Positions 26,917 to 36,891 are shown, counted from the stretch's first letter. The stretch: 64,000 nt of DNA from Candidatus Nitrotoga sp. LAW (GCA_003402315.1 QFXI01000004.1:1-64000), one strand, 5' to 3'. Numbers and translations: made by a program. The notes: a model not told the origin generated them from the letters alone.

Positions 26917-27549
26917 TCATCCAGTAACCTCTCCTAGCAACGCTATCACTTCTTCATCACTTACTTGAGGGAAGGATTGATAAAACTGTCCCACCGCATA
27001 AAATTGTTCCGGCGCAGTCAAACACACCACTTTATCGGCGTAAGGTGCCACCTTGGCTAATGTATCTGGCGGCGCCACCGGCACAGCGCAAATCAGTTTT
27101 TGCGGATGCTTGGCGCGCAATGCATGCAGTGCAGCGATCATCGTGGAACCAGTAGCCAAACCATCGTCCACAACAATAACAATGCGCCCCGCTGGATCCA
27201 GCGGCGGACGCACTGGCGTATAGTTAGCGCGTCGCTGGCGCATCACCTCAAGCTGAGCAGCCTTTTCGGATTCGATATATTGCTGGCTTCCCGTTATCCG
27301 TTCAGCATATTCAGCGAGATAGACCCAACCTGTTTCATCCACTGCGCCAATGGCAAATTCCGGGTTGGCCGGTGCGCGCAACTTGCGCACCAGCACCACA
27401 TCCACTTCACCATCCAGCGCATCGGCAATGATTTTTGCCATAGGTACCGCGCCACGCGGAATTGCCAGCACCAGCGAATGCTGTCCGCGATATTGGGACA
27501 GTTGCTCTGCAAGTTTGGTTGCAGCATCTTTACGATCACGAAACAACAT
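26917..27549 (-). CDS. Phosphoribosyltransferase-domain protein
   Basis: The 210-residue protein begins 'LFRDRKDAATKLAEQL' and contains the PRPP-binding motif 'RIVIVVDDGLATGSTMIAAL' near residues 123-142. The hood region ('EFAIGAVDETGW') is typical of a stand-alone PRTase family often found in stress and erythromycin-esterase neighbourhoods. The substrate is unknown. It converges with the stress cluster, and its upstream side is relic DNA. Confidence 0.88.
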   Translation of the reverse strand: MLFRDRKDAATKLAEQLSQYRGQHSLVLAIPRGAVPMAKIIADALDGEVDVVLVRKLRAPANPEFAIGAVDETGWVYLAEYAERITGSQQYIESEKAAQLEVMRQRRANYTPVRPPLDPAGRIVIVVDDGLATGSTMIAALHALRAKHPQKLICAVPVAPPDTLAKVAPYADKVVCLTAPEQFYAVGQFYQSFPQVSDEEVIALLGEVTG

Positions 27550-27569
27550 ATCTTCCTCTAAATATTAAA

Positions 27570-27702
27570 CTTAACTGATGACGCCATGCTCGGACTGTAC
27601 ATGAAACAACAAGACGAAAGAACACTTTCGATGCAGGCATTAGCCGAAAGGCGCAGGCGTGCAGTCAAACTTCGGGAAAAAGGGATGTTGGTAAATGACG
27701 TA
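27570..27702 (+). mobile_element. IS left end with transposase N-terminus (IS630-like), copy 2 of 3
   Basis: It starts AAATATTAAACTTAACTGATGA, then an ATG at 27601 opens a frame 'MKQQDERTLSMQALAERRRRAVKLREKGM', which reads like the helix-turn-helix start of an IS630-type transposase. The similarity to copies 1 and 3 ends near 27702, where unrelated sequence begins. The encoded 66-residue frame (27586-27786) is therefore a chimera, not a real gene. Confidence 0.6.
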
Positions 27703-27734
27703 ACCACGTACTGTATGCATATACTTGTCAGACT

Positions 27735-27919
27735 AACCTGGTCTGTAATGAGAATGTTCGAGAAAAGAACAGGAAGCAGGAACTAAACCCACCTACTGAA
27801 AGTAGGTGGGTTAGCGCAGCTTGGATGCTGACGACTAAAGTCGTCTAACCGCATCAAGCTAAACGCGCATGAGTCAAAACATCTAAGGTCAAAGTCACCG
27901 TCTAAAGACGGTGGTTTTT
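27735..27919 (+). mobile_element. IS200/IS605-type right end with tnpB C-terminal relic and three hairpins
   Basis: In one frame the last codons before 27800 read 'RKEQEAGTKPTY' and stop. The EAGTK motif is typical of TnpB C-termini. It is followed by hairpins at 27786-27812 (11-bp perfect stem), 27830-27845 (6 bp, TAAA loop) and 27896-27913 (7 bp, TAAA loop, then T-run), as at the structured right ends of such elements. In TnpB systems the right end encodes the guide RNA scaffold, so this could be a remnant. The rest of the element is missing. Confidence 0.5.
27896..27919 (+). terminator. Hairpin with T-run at the IS right end
   Basis: CACCGTC (27896-27902), loop TAAA, GACGGTG (27907-27913) and then five T residues. 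It has the form of an intrinsic terminator and would isolate the downstream protease gene from the relic region. Confidence 0.6.
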
Positions 27920-28053
27920 AACCAAGTTTATTGAAATGAAGGCGCAGGAAGTGTTGAAAAACAACGAGTTGCTGGATTCCCAGCGCAAGTGATTCGTCGG
28001 GTTCACAGCCCCCATCGCAAGGTGGTGGTCTTTTACTTTGAGAGACTACTTTC

Positions 28054-28193
28054 ATGAAAGCAGCCGTTGTCGAATCGTTTGAATATCCGCCGCGTTATCG
28101 GAACTTTTTTCGCCCATTCCTCAAATGGACAAAGGAGACGTATCCATCGTTTCACGGCCTGAAGCGATTAGCACTCTGAAAACTATTATCTGA
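28054..28193 (+). pseudogene. Fragment of a zinc-type alcohol dehydrogenase/reductase (5' end, frameshifted)
   Basis: From ATG 28054 the frame reads 'MKAAVVESFEYPPRYRNFF', the usual N-terminus of an MDR-family oxidoreductase. After about 60 bp it goes out of frame; in another frame 'DKGDVSIVSRPEAISTLKTI' continues the expected sequence and ends at TGA 28191-28193. No more of the gene is present. It is a truncated relic. Confidence 0.6.
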
Positions 28194-28227
28194 TTCAGCC
28201 ACTAGTGTCCGGTTAAAGCTGTGAAAC

Positions 28228-28338
28228 ACGATCTATCTAGAGCGTGCCACTACCGCTTTGCACGGCCACAGGCTGACCGTGGACGACGTGTTGTTACAAT
28301 ACCTGTCGCCATTGGGCTGGGAGCACATCAACTTCTGA
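28228..28338 (+). pseudogene. Tn3-family transposase C-terminal fragment
   Basis: The open frame encodes '[20 protein letters not shown]' and then '[13 protein letters not shown]' before the TGA. This matches the last 35-40 residues of Tn3-family TnpA, where the intact end is usually '...HINLTGDY.W'. Nothing else of the transposon is seen and no 38-bp terminal repeat was recognised. Confidence 0.75.
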
Positions 28339-28505
28339 GATGCCCCCTGATTGAGTAGTCAATGATAAAATTCAAATCAACGCTGAGGAGGAGCTTGATC
28401 TTGCGCCGTGCAGGGTTATCTGCGCACATGATAATCTTGAAAATCTTTGCTCAAGACTGACTTTAAAACGGTGAGGATTCTATTAACTAACCGGTATTGC
28501 CCCCC

Positions 28506-29648
28506 ATGGACATTGAACCCTATCGAAGAACACCTGACCCATTTTACCGCCGCCTAGTGGCCATTGTCATAATGGTGGCAGCGTTGATGCTACTATGGAC
28601 GCTATTGCCAGCCATCGAATCACTATGGGCTCCCTCTAAAGGTCAGCTCCGTTCGGTCACTGCCCGAGGCGATCTGGCCGCTGATGAAAAAAACACAATC
28701 GAACTATTCGAAAAATCCCACAGTTCGGTAGTATTCATTTCCACCGCCGCCTTGGTGCGCGATGCGTGGACGCGCAACGTCTTTGCCGTGCCTAAGGGGA
28801 CTGGCTCCGGCTTTATCTGGGACGATGCCGGCCATGTGGTTACCAACTACCACGTGATTGAAAATGCCTCTGGTGCTACAGTAAAATTGGCCGATGGCCG
28901 AGACTACAAGGCGGCTCTGATCGGCGTCAGTCCCGCACACGATATTGCGGTGTTGCGTATTGGTGTAGGTTTCAAGCGTCCACCACCTGTGCCGGTAGGA
29001 ACAAGCCACGACCTGAAGGTAGGCCAGAAAGTTTTTGCCATCGGCAACCCCTTCGGCCTGGACTGGACTCTGACCAACGGCATCATCTCAGCGCTAGATC
29101 GTTCACTGGCAGGAAATATCGGTCCTGCCATTGAACACCTGATTCAAACCGACGCAGCCATTAATCCAGGCAACTCGGGTGGTCCTTTGCTGGATTCAGC
29201 GGGTCGTCTTATTGGCATTAATACCGCCATCTATAGCCCTAGTGGGGCATCCGCCGGCATCGGTTTTGCTGTCCCTGTTGACACCGTCATGCGCGTGGTT
29301 CCACAACTAATCAAGAGTGGCAAATATATTCGTCCAGCTTTGGGTATTGGGGCTGATGAACAAATCAATGAGCGATTGAATGCCATCACTGGCACCAAAG
29401 GAATAGTGGTACTACGCGTGCATCCAGGCTCAACTGCCGAAAAGGCAGGTCTCAAAGGCGTTAAAGAGACCCCCCAAGGTGTGAGCCTTGGCGATATTAT
29501 CGTAGCGGTCAATGGCAAAGATGTTTATTCGGTACAAAAACTACTGGCCCGTCTTGACGACCACAAAGTTGGCGATGAAATTCAATTGACTGTAGTACAT
29601 CAAGGTGAAAAACGGAATCTGACTGTAACTCTGCAACCAGGAAGTTGA
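28506..29648 (+). CDS. Membrane-anchored S1C trypsin-like protease with PDZ domain (DegS/HtrA-like)
   Basis: One N-terminal membrane segment (about 17-38) anchors a periplasmic trypsin-like domain with the catalytic triad His in 'VTNYHVIENA', Asp in 'PAHDIAVLRI' and Ser in 'NPGNSGGPLLD'. A PDZ domain (about 280-380) has 'IVVLRVHPGSTAEKAGLKG'. A single PDZ and an anchor resemble DegS/HhoB rather than soluble DegP. I prefer ATG 28506; TTG 28497 is the alternative, and neither has a strong ribosome site. It is involved in envelope protein quality control. Just upstream is the relic region. Confidence 0.9.
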   Translation: MDIEPYRRTPDPFYRRLVAIVIMVAALMLLWTLLPAIESLWAPSKGQLRSVTARGDLAADEKNTIELFEKSHSSVVFISTAALVRDAWTRNVFAVPKGTGSGFIWDDAGHVVTNYHVIENASGATVKLADGRDYKAALIGVSPAHDIAVLRIGVGFKRPPPVPVGTSHDLKVGQKVFAIGNPFGLDWTLTNGIISALDRSLAGNIGPAIEHLIQTDAAINPGNSGGPLLDSAGRLIGINTAIYSPSGASAGIGFAVPVDTVMRVVPQLIKSGKYIRPALGIGADEQINERLNAITGTKGIVVLRVHPGSTAEKAGLKGVKETPQGVSLGDIIVAVNGKDVYSVQKLLARLDDHKVGDEIQLTVVHQGEKRNLTVTLQPGS

Positions 29649-29754
29649 AAATAATGCCAAAAAGCTAACTAACCCCCTAAGAGTACGACGGCATTCTTAA
29701 TTAACGCTCTCTAACAGTTTCCGTTGCTCACGTTTACCCGCGCTCCAGTGCGAA

Positions 29755-29868
29755 TTATCCTTGTCGCATCTTCTCATCTTTTTTTATCTTCTTTGCAGCC
29801 TTTTTTTCCTTTAGCGTTTTAGTGGGTTCCTTCTTGACCGCCTTTTTGCTTTCTTGACCTTTACCCAT
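29755..29868 (-). CDS. Tiny Lys-rich protein (37 aa)
   Basis: From ATG 29868 the product 'MGKGQESKKAVKKEPTKTLK' continues with EKKAAKKIKK and ends ...MRQG. An AAGGAG site lies 8 nt upstream. Very short basic proteins with this MGKGQxSKK...KKEPxKTLKEKxAAKK pattern are found widely in betaproteobacteria as hypothetical proteins. A nucleic-acid-binding role is plausible but unproven. It lies in the same direction as the HU gene upstream. The remaining 29649-29754 and 29869-30019 spacers hold nothing else I can support. Confidence 0.7.
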   Translation of the reverse strand: MGKGQESKKAVKKEPTKTLKEKKAAKKIKKDEKMRQG

Positions 29869-30019
29869 GATTTCGCTCCTTGATAGTCTTGAAATTATAA
29901 AGAGTCATTCATTTTCTGATCCTTTATTCAAGAAACCTACAGCAGATTATATATAGCCCACTTCCTGAAGCTCTTAGCAACTGTAAGAACTATCTTAGTT
30001 ATTATTATTTTTGTTATTA

Positions 30020-30313
30020 TTATTTTTTCTTGATTTTTGCGCCAGCGACCGCATTTTTCAACTTACTGCCGACTTTAAATTTAACAACATTTTTGGCTGA
30101 TATCTTTAATTCTTTTCCTGTGGCTGGATTGCGACCAATTCGCGCGGCACGCGCTTCGACGGCAAACGTACCAAAACCAATTAGTTGAACGTTATTGCCT
30201 TTCGCTAAAGAAATTTGAATAGTTGCCGTCAGAGCATTTAGGGTTTTTTCTATATTGGATTTTGTCATTTTAGTGGATTTAGCTACTGCATCAATCAGTT
30301 CTGATTTATTCAT
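30020..30313 (-). CDS. HU-family DNA-binding protein
   Basis: The start is ATG 30313 (MNKSELIDAVA), which gives 97 residues; an in-frame codon at 30328 would add five. The conserved arm region reads 'LIGFGTFAVEARAARIGRNPATGKELKISAKNVVKFKVG', with a Lys-rich tail. It bends and compacts DNA as a dimer. Whether it is HU or a paralog cannot be decided here. Confidence 0.93.
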   Translation of the reverse strand: MNKSELIDAVAKSTKMTKSNIEKTLNALTATIQISLAKGNNVQLIGFGTFAVEARAARIGRNPATGKELKISAKNVVKFKVGSKLKNAVAGAKIKKK

Positions 30314-30783
30314 GATGTTGACTTCCATATGGTTGAAAAGACAGTTAACTGTATCAAGTCACGGTATTAATTACAAGAAATTATAAACACTAGCCAGGCT
30401 TCAGTAGCAAGTTTATTTGCATTGATTTTGATAAATCAACAATTTTAATTATGTAAAAGATAAATCTTGTTAAGGACGGTGCAGAATTACTGGTGTTCAA
30501 TTTTCACGCAACATTCCGTCTTTCTTGTAAGTAACCGTTTAAATCACTGCCACTACCATTGTGGCAAGTAATGGCACAGTAAGTTCGCTACTGCCTGCGG
30601 CCAATATATTTTACATAGATTGAAACTATGACAAAATTTTTGACACATATTGGAATATTCTATAATCAATCAGAAAACTATGACATTCGCCCCATCAGTC
30701 CTAAAGAGTTCCAACTTAGCTCCTTGGTACACTGCACCAACAATTCCGATTATAAAAACTTCACAATTTAAGATTAAGCTAGA
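30314..30783. other. Intergenic upstream of HU gene
   Basis: This 470-bp AT-rich stretch contains the HU promoter and no gene or repeat that I can recognise. Confidence 0.4.
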
Positions 30784-31134
30784 ATGTACGTACATAATCA
30801 AATGGTAAGAAACTGGATGATCAAATGGTTCAAAAGGCCTCAACTAAATGAAATGAAAGTAAAACATGAGGTAATAAGTAAGCATCTGTCAAATATGATT
30901 CCTGGATGCAAAGTAAGACGCAAGCGCGATTTTAATGAAAATGCGATGATCTTTTATGTGGAAATTTCCGGAATGATCAAAGAATTTAAAATAAGCGATC
31001 AGTATTTACAGGACTATACAACTACCGAACTTTTCGACTTCATTAAACAAAAAGAAGTCATACAAAATATTTCTAATCATAGAAAAGTTAAGATATCAAC
31101 AAGGGAAGGTTACCCATCAGTTAGTTATATGTAG
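30784..31134 (+). CDS. Hypothetical protein (116 aa)
   Basis: A basic, AT-rich-coded protein with no signal peptide and no recognised domain. Several ATG codons lie near the start (30784, 30802, 30817, 30853) and none has a strong ribosome site, so the start is uncertain. The central part ('GCKVRRKRDFNENAMIFYVEI') looks like a beta-rich domain. Codon use differs from the neighbours, which suggests recent acquisition. Confidence 0.5.
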   Translation: MYVHNQMVRNWMIKWFKRPQLNEMKVKHEVISKHLSNMIPGCKVRRKRDFNENAMIFYVEISGMIKEFKISDQYLQDYTTTELFDFIKQKEVIQNISNHRKVKISTREGYPSVSYM

Positions 31135-31223
31135 TCTAAAAAACCAAGCTGTTTTATGTGGCGTTTAGTAACATCAGCAAACAACAAACAACGTCTACCC
31201 AGAATCGAACTTTACTAATTTTA

Positions 31224-32582
31224 TTAAAACTCTGCCATATTGAACATTGCGCGCCAAATGACCACCACACCAGCTTCATTCGACTGAGCCAGATATGTAT
31301 TGGCTATCGCTATACCCGGGACACATACCAAGTCAGCATCGCAAAAAAGCAATGGTAACAAATCGCGTTGCCACGGCAGTACCTCATGTTCCTGCAATAG
31401 ATTTTTCAAGTCTCGTTTCGGTCGCGCAGCATCCACCCGAATGTTTTCACCGCCATGACGGGAACGAATCTTGACAATACCGAGTTGTAATTTTTCCAAA
31501 CTGATACCCTGCCCGATGGCACGTTTAAAACGAAGCATACCGTGTGGGGGAGGCAATAAAGTTTCTGCTTCACCATGCCACACAATATTGAAATTAACCG
31601 GCGGCGACAGCACAGACATGGTGTAAACATGGTCACGGTATCGACGCATTTGCCATCCCTGCCAGTCGATGCATACCTGTGCATCTTGACGAGCATTGCA
31701 CAGCTGCCGCAGCATTTCTTGTAGCCGTGTACTGTCTGGAATGGGCGTCCCTTGCGCCGCAAGAAAATAACGCAATAGATTTTTCCCTCGTATACCGCCC
31801 AACACTCGCAGTTTTTTAACATCTAAACGGTTACCCACTATTGCCAATTCCGCATCCTGCTGTGCCAACTCGTCCAACAGTTCAGCTGCCTCGGCAAAAT
31901 GCTGTGAGCTACGCAACAAAGTTTTGCGGTAGGCTGGAAATCGTTGTTCCAATAGCGGCAGTATGCGATGGCGTAAAAAATTGCGGGGGTAAGCGTCATC
32001 AGCGTTGCTTTCATCTTCCACCCATTGGAGGCCATGCTGTTGAGCGTATTCCAGTAATCTGGAGCGAGGAACGTTAAGCAAAGGGCGTAATAGTGTCGGG
32101 GCATTAACACGATGCGTTATAGCTGGCATGGCACTTGCGCCGCGCACTCCAGCCCCGCGTAGCAATTGCAGCAGCAAAGTTTCTGCCTGATCATCAAGAT
32201 GATGCGCCAGCGCTATAAAATCTACTTGCTGTTGTGCCAGCGCAGCGTGACGAAGTTTTCGCGCTGCCGCTTCAATACCTAGCGAGCGTAACGGCGCAAT
32301 ATTTACATATTCGATTCGTAAGGAGATTCCATAAAGCGCGCACAAATCAGCACAGAATACCGCCCAAGCGTCCGCTTGCGGGCTAATACCGTGATGTACA
32401 TGTAGTGCGCTTAAACGCCATGAATAACGAGGGGAAAGCTGCTGTAGCAGATGCAGCAAAACGACCGAATCAACTCCACCGCTTAGTCCAAGCAAGATGG
32501 TACTGCCAGCAGTAAGCAAAGGCGAGAGCGCGTCGGTGACGCACTCTGTTAAATCAAAGCTCGACTTCCTTGAACTTGCCAT
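31224..32582 (-). CDS. tilS: tRNA(Ile)-lysidine synthase
   Basis: The 452-residue protein contains the PP-loop '[17 protein letters not shown]' (about residues 31-47), '[15 protein letters not shown]', and the downstream '[18 protein letters not shown]' block, followed by the TilS C-terminal domain ('[19 protein letters not shown]'). It makes lysidine at position 34 of tRNA-Ile(CAU) with ATP and lysine. The start overlaps the 3' end of accA by 29 bp, the classic accA-tilS pair. Confidence 0.95.
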   Translation of the reverse strand: MASSRKSSFDLTECVTDALSPLLTAGSTILLGLSGGVDSVVLLHLLQQLSPRYSWRLSALHVHHGISPQADAWAVFCADLCALYGISLRIEYVNIAPLRSLGIEAAARKLRHAALAQQQVDFIALAHHLDDQAETLLLQLLRGAGVRGASAMPAITHRVNAPTLLRPLLNVPRSRLLEYAQQHGLQWVEDESNADDAYPRNFLRHRILPLLEQRFPAYRKTLLRSSQHFAEAAELLDELAQQDAELAIVGNRLDVKKLRVLGGIRGKNLLRYFLAAQGTPIPDSTRLQEMLRQLCNARQDAQVCIDWQGWQMRRYRDHVYTMSVLSPPVNFNIVWHGEAETLLPPPHGMLRFKRAIGQGISLEKLQLGIVKIRSRHGGENIRVDAARPKRDLKNLLQEHEVLPWQRDLLPLLFCDADLVCVPGIAIANTYLAQSNEAGVVVIWRAMFNMAEF

Positions 32583-33519
32583 AGCCCATTACGCGATTGA
32601 AACGGATCTGCAACAGCTTGTCCATAGAGTGAGATTGCACCTGTTTAAGGGTATCCTGTAAACTTTTTTTCAAGGTTAGCATCATTGCTGCACAATCACG
32701 GTGAGCACCGCCTGGCGGTTCGTTTATGATCTTGTCGATCAACCCCAACGCTTTCAATCTGGTAGCGGTGATACCCAACGTTTCCGCCGCATCAGCGGAT
32801 TTGTCCGCATTTTTCCAAAGAATGGCAGCGCAGCCTTCTGGCGAGATGACCGAATACGTAGCGTATTGCAACATCAATAGCGCGTCCCCCACCGCAATGG
32901 CCAACGCGCCACCAGAGCCGCCCTCTCCGATCACCGTACAAATTAAGGGTACCCGTAGTTCTGCCATCACATATAAGCTTTTGCCGATGGCTTCGGATTG
33001 ACCACGTTCTTCGGCACCAATTCCAGGGTATGCACCCGGGGTATCGATAAAAGTCATAATGGGAATATCGAATTTCTCCGCCAGCCGCATCAAGCGCATC
33101 GCCTTGCGGTAGCCCTCGGGCCGAGGCATGCCAAAATTGCGATATTGCCGTTCCTTGGTATCACGCCCTTTTTGGTGTCCGATTACCATCACACTTTGGC
33201 CATTAAAACGCGCCAACCCGCCGACGATAGCCGGATCATCGGCATAAGAGCGATCTCCATGCAGCTCTTCAAAATCAGTAAATAGGTGCTGAATGTAATC
33301 CAGCGTGTAAGGTCGCTGAGGATGGCGTGACACTTGTGAGATTTGCCACGGCGTGAGCTTGGCGTAAATATCTTTGGCTAGCGCCTGGCTTTTTATTTGC
33401 AAACGGTTAATCTCATCGGAGATATCAAGTGCAGAATCATTCTGTACAAAGCGAAGTTGTTCAATTTTGCCTGCCAGTTCGGCGATAGGTTGCTCAAAAT
33501 CCAAGAAGATAGCTTTCAT
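32554..33519 (-). CDS. accA: Acetyl-CoA carboxylase carboxyltransferase subunit alpha
   Basis: The start is ATG 33519 ('[19 protein letters not shown]'), matching the family N-terminus and giving 321 residues, close to the usual 317-320. Core blocks are '[22 protein letters not shown]', '[19 protein letters not shown]', '[26 protein letters not shown]' and '[16 protein letters not shown]'. With AccD it transfers carboxyl from biotin to acetyl-CoA in fatty-acid synthesis. It is cotranscribed with tilS. Confidence 0.95.
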   Translation of the reverse strand: MKAIFLDFEQPIAELAGKIEQLRFVQNDSALDISDEINRLQIKSQALAKDIYAKLTPWQISQVSRHPQRPYTLDYIQHLFTDFEELHGDRSYADDPAIVGGLARFNGQSVMVIGHQKGRDTKERQYRNFGMPRPEGYRKAMRLMRLAEKFDIPIMTFIDTPGAYPGIGAEERGQSEAIGKSLYVMAELRVPLICTVIGEGGSGGALAIAVGDALLMLQYATYSVISPEGCAAILWKNADKSADAAETLGITATRLKALGLIDKIINEPPGGAHRDCAAMMLTLKKSLQDTLKQVQSHSMDKLLQIRFNRVMGYGKFKEVEL

Positions 33520-33626
33520 AAATTTCGTATTGATTTGCGTATTCAAATGATACAGTATCTCGTTAGCCAGGCCAAAGAAGCGCAGATAAAATTTTGCTGT
33601 GCTACTAAAAATTCAGTCTTTTTTTG

Positions 33627-34664
33627 CTACACCAACGCATATCGCGTCAAAGGTTTGGACAAGCGCCACGGCTTCCACACCGCACTGCGCGTCAACACAA
33701 ATCGCTGTGCAGTGCCCGCATTAAGTACATTCAAACTAAACTGCTTGATGCGCCCGTTACGCAGTGCTTCCCACAATGGCGCAATATAACTTTGCTCAAG
33801 GCGCTGCACCGAATCGCGCCAGGCATACAGGTCACCTTGCTGAAGTGGGCGGCGCAAACCTTCCCAAACGACCAACAGATCACCTTCATTATCATCAATA
33901 CACTGGGTTAAATCACCCGGCAATATTTGATAAGGAATACCTGCCGCCTGCGCGAATGCCCCGGCCAGAAAACTGTCGCCACAAACTTTCGTATATGGCC
34001 GCGCCAATTGTTCCACCGCATGCCCTCCTCCCCACAGCCAAATACTGTTTATGGGCCAATCACCACGCGCCTCGCGCGCCTGATTTACAGCATGTTCAAA
34101 AAAAAGCATTTGGACTTCGTTGAAGACTTTATGCCAATGCAAGGCATTCTGACCTTTCGGCAAATACGATTGTACGTTCCTGCCTGCCACCTGCGCCAAA
34201 GGTCGTGTCACGATATCTGGAACGCTCTCCATCTGGAGATACCAGCGCTGCGGATGGGGCGAAAAAAAACGCAAGCCTTCAGCGGCGAAATGCGTATTCA
34301 AACTAGCGCACAACTGCGCCGCTTCATCAGCACTCAATGGTACATCTGGATGCAAAGACAATTGCGTGCGCTGCATTTGCAGATACACTGGATCAGCACG
34401 CAACCAGTAACCCGTACCTGGCTGCATCCCGTCCGCCATCAAGGTGATCGGTGCGATGGGTTCGTCCATCTGTCGTGCGATACCAAATGCCCGGCACAGC
34501 CACTCTTCCAACGTGCCTGTTGAGCCAATTTCTGAAGATAACGATGCAGGCTTGGCACGCGCCAGCATTTTCTCAATGGCAGGCACAGACAGTCCGGCAC
34601 AAGCGTCGACAGAAATCTCTTGCGGCAAGAATAAATCAAGGATAACGATGTCTACATTTCTCAT
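33627..34664 (-). CDS. Conserved protein annotated as phosphoglycerate mutase-like (COG4255)
   Basis: The 345-residue protein begins 'MRNVDIVILDLFLPQEI' and contains 'WLWGGGHAVEQLARPYTKVCGDSFLAGAFAQAAGIPY' near the centre. Betaproteobacterial homologues are often labelled regulatory protein or cofactor-independent phosphoglycerate mutase (COG4255), but the catalytic residues of iPGM are not evident to me. The role is therefore unknown. It lies upstream of accA on the same strand and diverges from lolC. Confidence 0.65.
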   Translation of the reverse strand: MRNVDIVILDLFLPQEISVDACAGLSVPAIEKMLARAKPASLSSEIGSTGTLEEWLCRAFGIARQMDEPIAPITLMADGMQPGTGYWLRADPVYLQMQRTQLSLHPDVPLSADEAAQLCASLNTHFAAEGLRFFSPHPQRWYLQMESVPDIVTRPLAQVAGRNVQSYLPKGQNALHWHKVFNEVQMLFFEHAVNQAREARGDWPINSIWLWGGGHAVEQLARPYTKVCGDSFLAGAFAQAAGIPYQILPGDLTQCIDDNEGDLLVVWEGLRRPLQQGDLYAWRDSVQRLEQSYIAPLWEALRNGRIKQFSLNVLNAGTAQRFVLTRSAVWKPWRLSKPLTRYALV

Positions 34665-34820
34665 GTTGAATTTGTCCGAAATTACTTAATTAAAATATTG
34701 CGCAAATTAACGCATATTCTTGTTGGTCTTGATGAATAACCACAGTGAAGTAATTTATTTCTTTACTAGTTTACCATCCCACAAAGAACGCTCTTATGGC
34801 AAACTAGCGCCCCATTCTTT

Positions 34821-36080
34821 TTGAGCACCTTCACTTTGCGTCCTTACGAACTCTTTATCGGCCTGCGTTACACCCGTGCCAAACGGCGCAATCATTTCAT
34901 TTCCTTTATTTCGCTTATTTCAATGCTGGGTATGGCCTTGGGCGTGGCTGCGCTGATTGTAGTGCTGTCGGTAATGAACGGCTTCCAAAAAGAAATCCGC
35001 ACACGCATTCTAGGTATCGCGCCCCACCTGCAAATCAGTGAAGAGGGTAACTATTTGGTCGATTGGCAATCGGCCTTACAGCTTATGGCAAAATATCCGC
35101 AAGTGGCGGCTGCCGCACCTTTCGTGAATGGACAAGGCATGGTGTCGTTTGATCAAAACGTGCAGGGGGTAATGGTACGTGGCATTTTGCCGCAGGATGA
35201 AAGCAAAGTTATAGACCTCTCCGACAAGATGAAAGCCGGTTCGCTGGACGCTTTGCAGGAAGGCAGTTTCGGCATCGTGCTGGGTTCAGATTTGGCGCAC
35301 ACGCTGGGGGCGCATCTGAACGACAAGGTGTTACTTATTTCTCCTCAGGGGCAGATCACGCCTGCTGGAATGGTGCCACGCCTCAAGCAATTCCGCATAG
35401 TGGGTATTTTTGAGATCGGTATGGCACCATATGACAATGCGCTGGCACTCATTCACCTTAATGACGCGCAAAAGCTCTATCAAATGAGTAGCGCGGTAAG
35501 CGGCATCAGCGCACGTCTGCATAACCTCGATCTGGCTCCGCGCGTAGCCTTCGAGATGCAACGTATCTTGCCGCGCAATACCAATGTCAGCGACTGGACG
35601 CGCCAGCACTCTAATTATTTCCGCGCAGTACAGATCGAAAAGAAAATGATGTTTATCATTCTCTCACTTATCGTGGCAGTAGCTGCATTCAACATTGTCT
35701 CCACGCTGGTAATGGCGGTTACCGACAAACAAGCCGACATCGCCATCCTGCGCACGCTCGGTGCTTCGCCCGCCAGCATCATGAAAATCTTTATCGTGCA
35801 AGGCGCCCTGATTGGCCTGATCGGCTCGGTACTCGGCGTTGGAGGCGGCGTGCTGCTAAGCCTCAACATCGATACTGTGGTGCCGTTTATAGAGCGATTG
35901 CTGGGCATGCACTTCCTCTCCAAGGAAGTGTATTTCATCAGCGAATTGCCCTCCGACTTACAGCGCGGCGATGTGCTGATCGTGGCATGCTTCTCCTTTC
36001 TTATCAGCCTGCTCGCCACGCTCTATCCAAGTTGGCGCGCATCCAGAACACAACCAGCGGAGGCACTACGCTATGAATGA
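34821..36080 (+). CDS. lolC: Lipoprotein-releasing ABC transporter permease LolC/LolE
   Basis: The 419-residue protein begins '[32 protein letters not shown]', the signature N-terminus of LolC/E. Four membrane helices are expected: one near residues 30-52 and three in the C-terminal FtsX-type domain (about 275-410). The large periplasmic domain lies between. It extracts sorted lipoproteins from the inner membrane for LolA. Start at TTG 34821; no strong ribosome site. It overlaps lolD by 8 bp. Confidence 0.93.
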   Translation: MSTFTLRPYELFIGLRYTRAKRRNHFISFISLISMLGMALGVAALIVVLSVMNGFQKEIRTRILGIAPHLQISEEGNYLVDWQSALQLMAKYPQVAAAAPFVNGQGMVSFDQNVQGVMVRGILPQDESKVIDLSDKMKAGSLDALQEGSFGIVLGSDLAHTLGAHLNDKVLLISPQGQITPAGMVPRLKQFRIVGIFEIGMAPYDNALALIHLNDAQKLYQMSSAVSGISARLHNLDLAPRVAFEMQRILPRNTNVSDWTRQHSNYFRAVQIEKKMMFIILSLIVAVAAFNIVSTLVMAVTDKQADIAILRTLGASPASIMKIFIVQGALIGLIGSVLGVGGGVLLSLNIDTVVPFIERLLGMHFLSKEVYFISELPSDLQRGDVLIVACFSFLISLLATLYPSWRASRTQPAEALRYE

Positions 36081-36753
36081 GATGGTCATTTCCTGCCGCG
36101 ACTTATGCAAAACCTTTGTGCAAGGCAAACTCAACGTACCCGTGCTTAACGGCGTTAACATTGACGTCATGCGTGGCGAACGTATCGCCATCGTAGGCAG
36201 CTCCGGCTCTGGCAAAAGCACCCTCCTCCACTTGCTCGGCGGATTGGACAAGGCCAGCGGCGGCAGCGTCGCCCTCCTCGGCCACGATGTGCAAACCCTG
36301 AATGAAGCAGAGCGCGGCACTCTGCGCAACCGGGCGCTGGGTTTTGTGTACCAGTTCCATCATTTGCTGGCGGAATTCACCGCATTGGAAAATGTTGCCA
36401 TGCCATTACTGATCCGTGGTATGAAACGAAATCAAACCGACCCGATTGCCGCGCGTATGCTCGGGCTAGTAGGTCTCGCGCACCGTACGGAACATCTACC
36501 CGCCGAACTTTCTGGTGGTGAACGTCAGCGTGTCGCCGTAGCGCGCGCACTAGTCACCGAACCAGCTTGCGTATTGGCGGACGAGCCTACCGGAAATCTG
36601 GATCGCGCCAGTGCACAGGCATTATTTGAACTGATGCAAGAGCTCAATTCCAGGCTTAATACCAGCTTTATCGTAGTCACCCACGACTTGGAGCTAGCGG
36701 GAAAAATGCAGCGTCAACTTCGCCTGATGGATGGAATGCTACACGAAGTGTAA
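36073..36753 (+). CDS. lolD: Lipoprotein-releasing system ATP-binding protein
   Basis: The 226-residue ABC ATPase has Walker A '[16 protein letters not shown]', signature '[15 protein letters not shown]' and Walker B '[12 protein letters not shown]' followed by the H-loop 'IVVTHD'. The first line '[24 protein letters not shown]' is typical of LolD. It overlaps lolC by 8 bp and supplies energy to LolCDE. Confidence 0.94.
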   Translation: MNEMVISCRDLCKTFVQGKLNVPVLNGVNIDVMRGERIAIVGSSGSGKSTLLHLLGGLDKASGGSVALLGHDVQTLNEAERGTLRNRALGFVYQFHHLLAEFTALENVAMPLLIRGMKRNQTDPIAARMLGLVGLAHRTEHLPAELSGGERQRVAVARALVTEPACVLADEPTGNLDRASAQALFELMQELNSRLNTSFIVVTHDLELAGKMQRQLRLMDGMLHEV

Positions 36754-36820
36754 TTACCACAGAGGCCGTTATCACAATACGGTTTGCATGATAATTGTGT
36801 TATTTTGTTTTAGCAGAAAA

Positions 36821-36852
36821 AACAAGGCCAGCATTAAGCTGGCATTGTTTTT
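36821..36852. terminator. Bidirectional terminator between lolD and a convergent small gene
   Basis: AACAA-GGCCAGC-ATTAA-GCTGGC-ATTGTT forms an extended stem (6-bp core GCCAGC/GCTGGC plus flanking AACAA/TTGTT) with T-runs on the + side and A-runs on the other, so it can stop transcription from both convergent genes. Confidence 0.75.
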
Positions 36853-36891
36853 AAACGAATTTGTTCATTCAGTATTACTAAACGTATTTAG

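Noticed and set aside
27586-27786. 66-aa frame that looks like a small gene
   Set aside because: It joins an IS630-like N-terminus to out-of-frame tnpB tail sequence, so it is a chimera of relics.
27786-27913. Series of hairpins resembling a short CRISPR
   Set aside because: The three hairpins are different in sequence and irregularly spaced; they fit an IS200/IS605 right end better.
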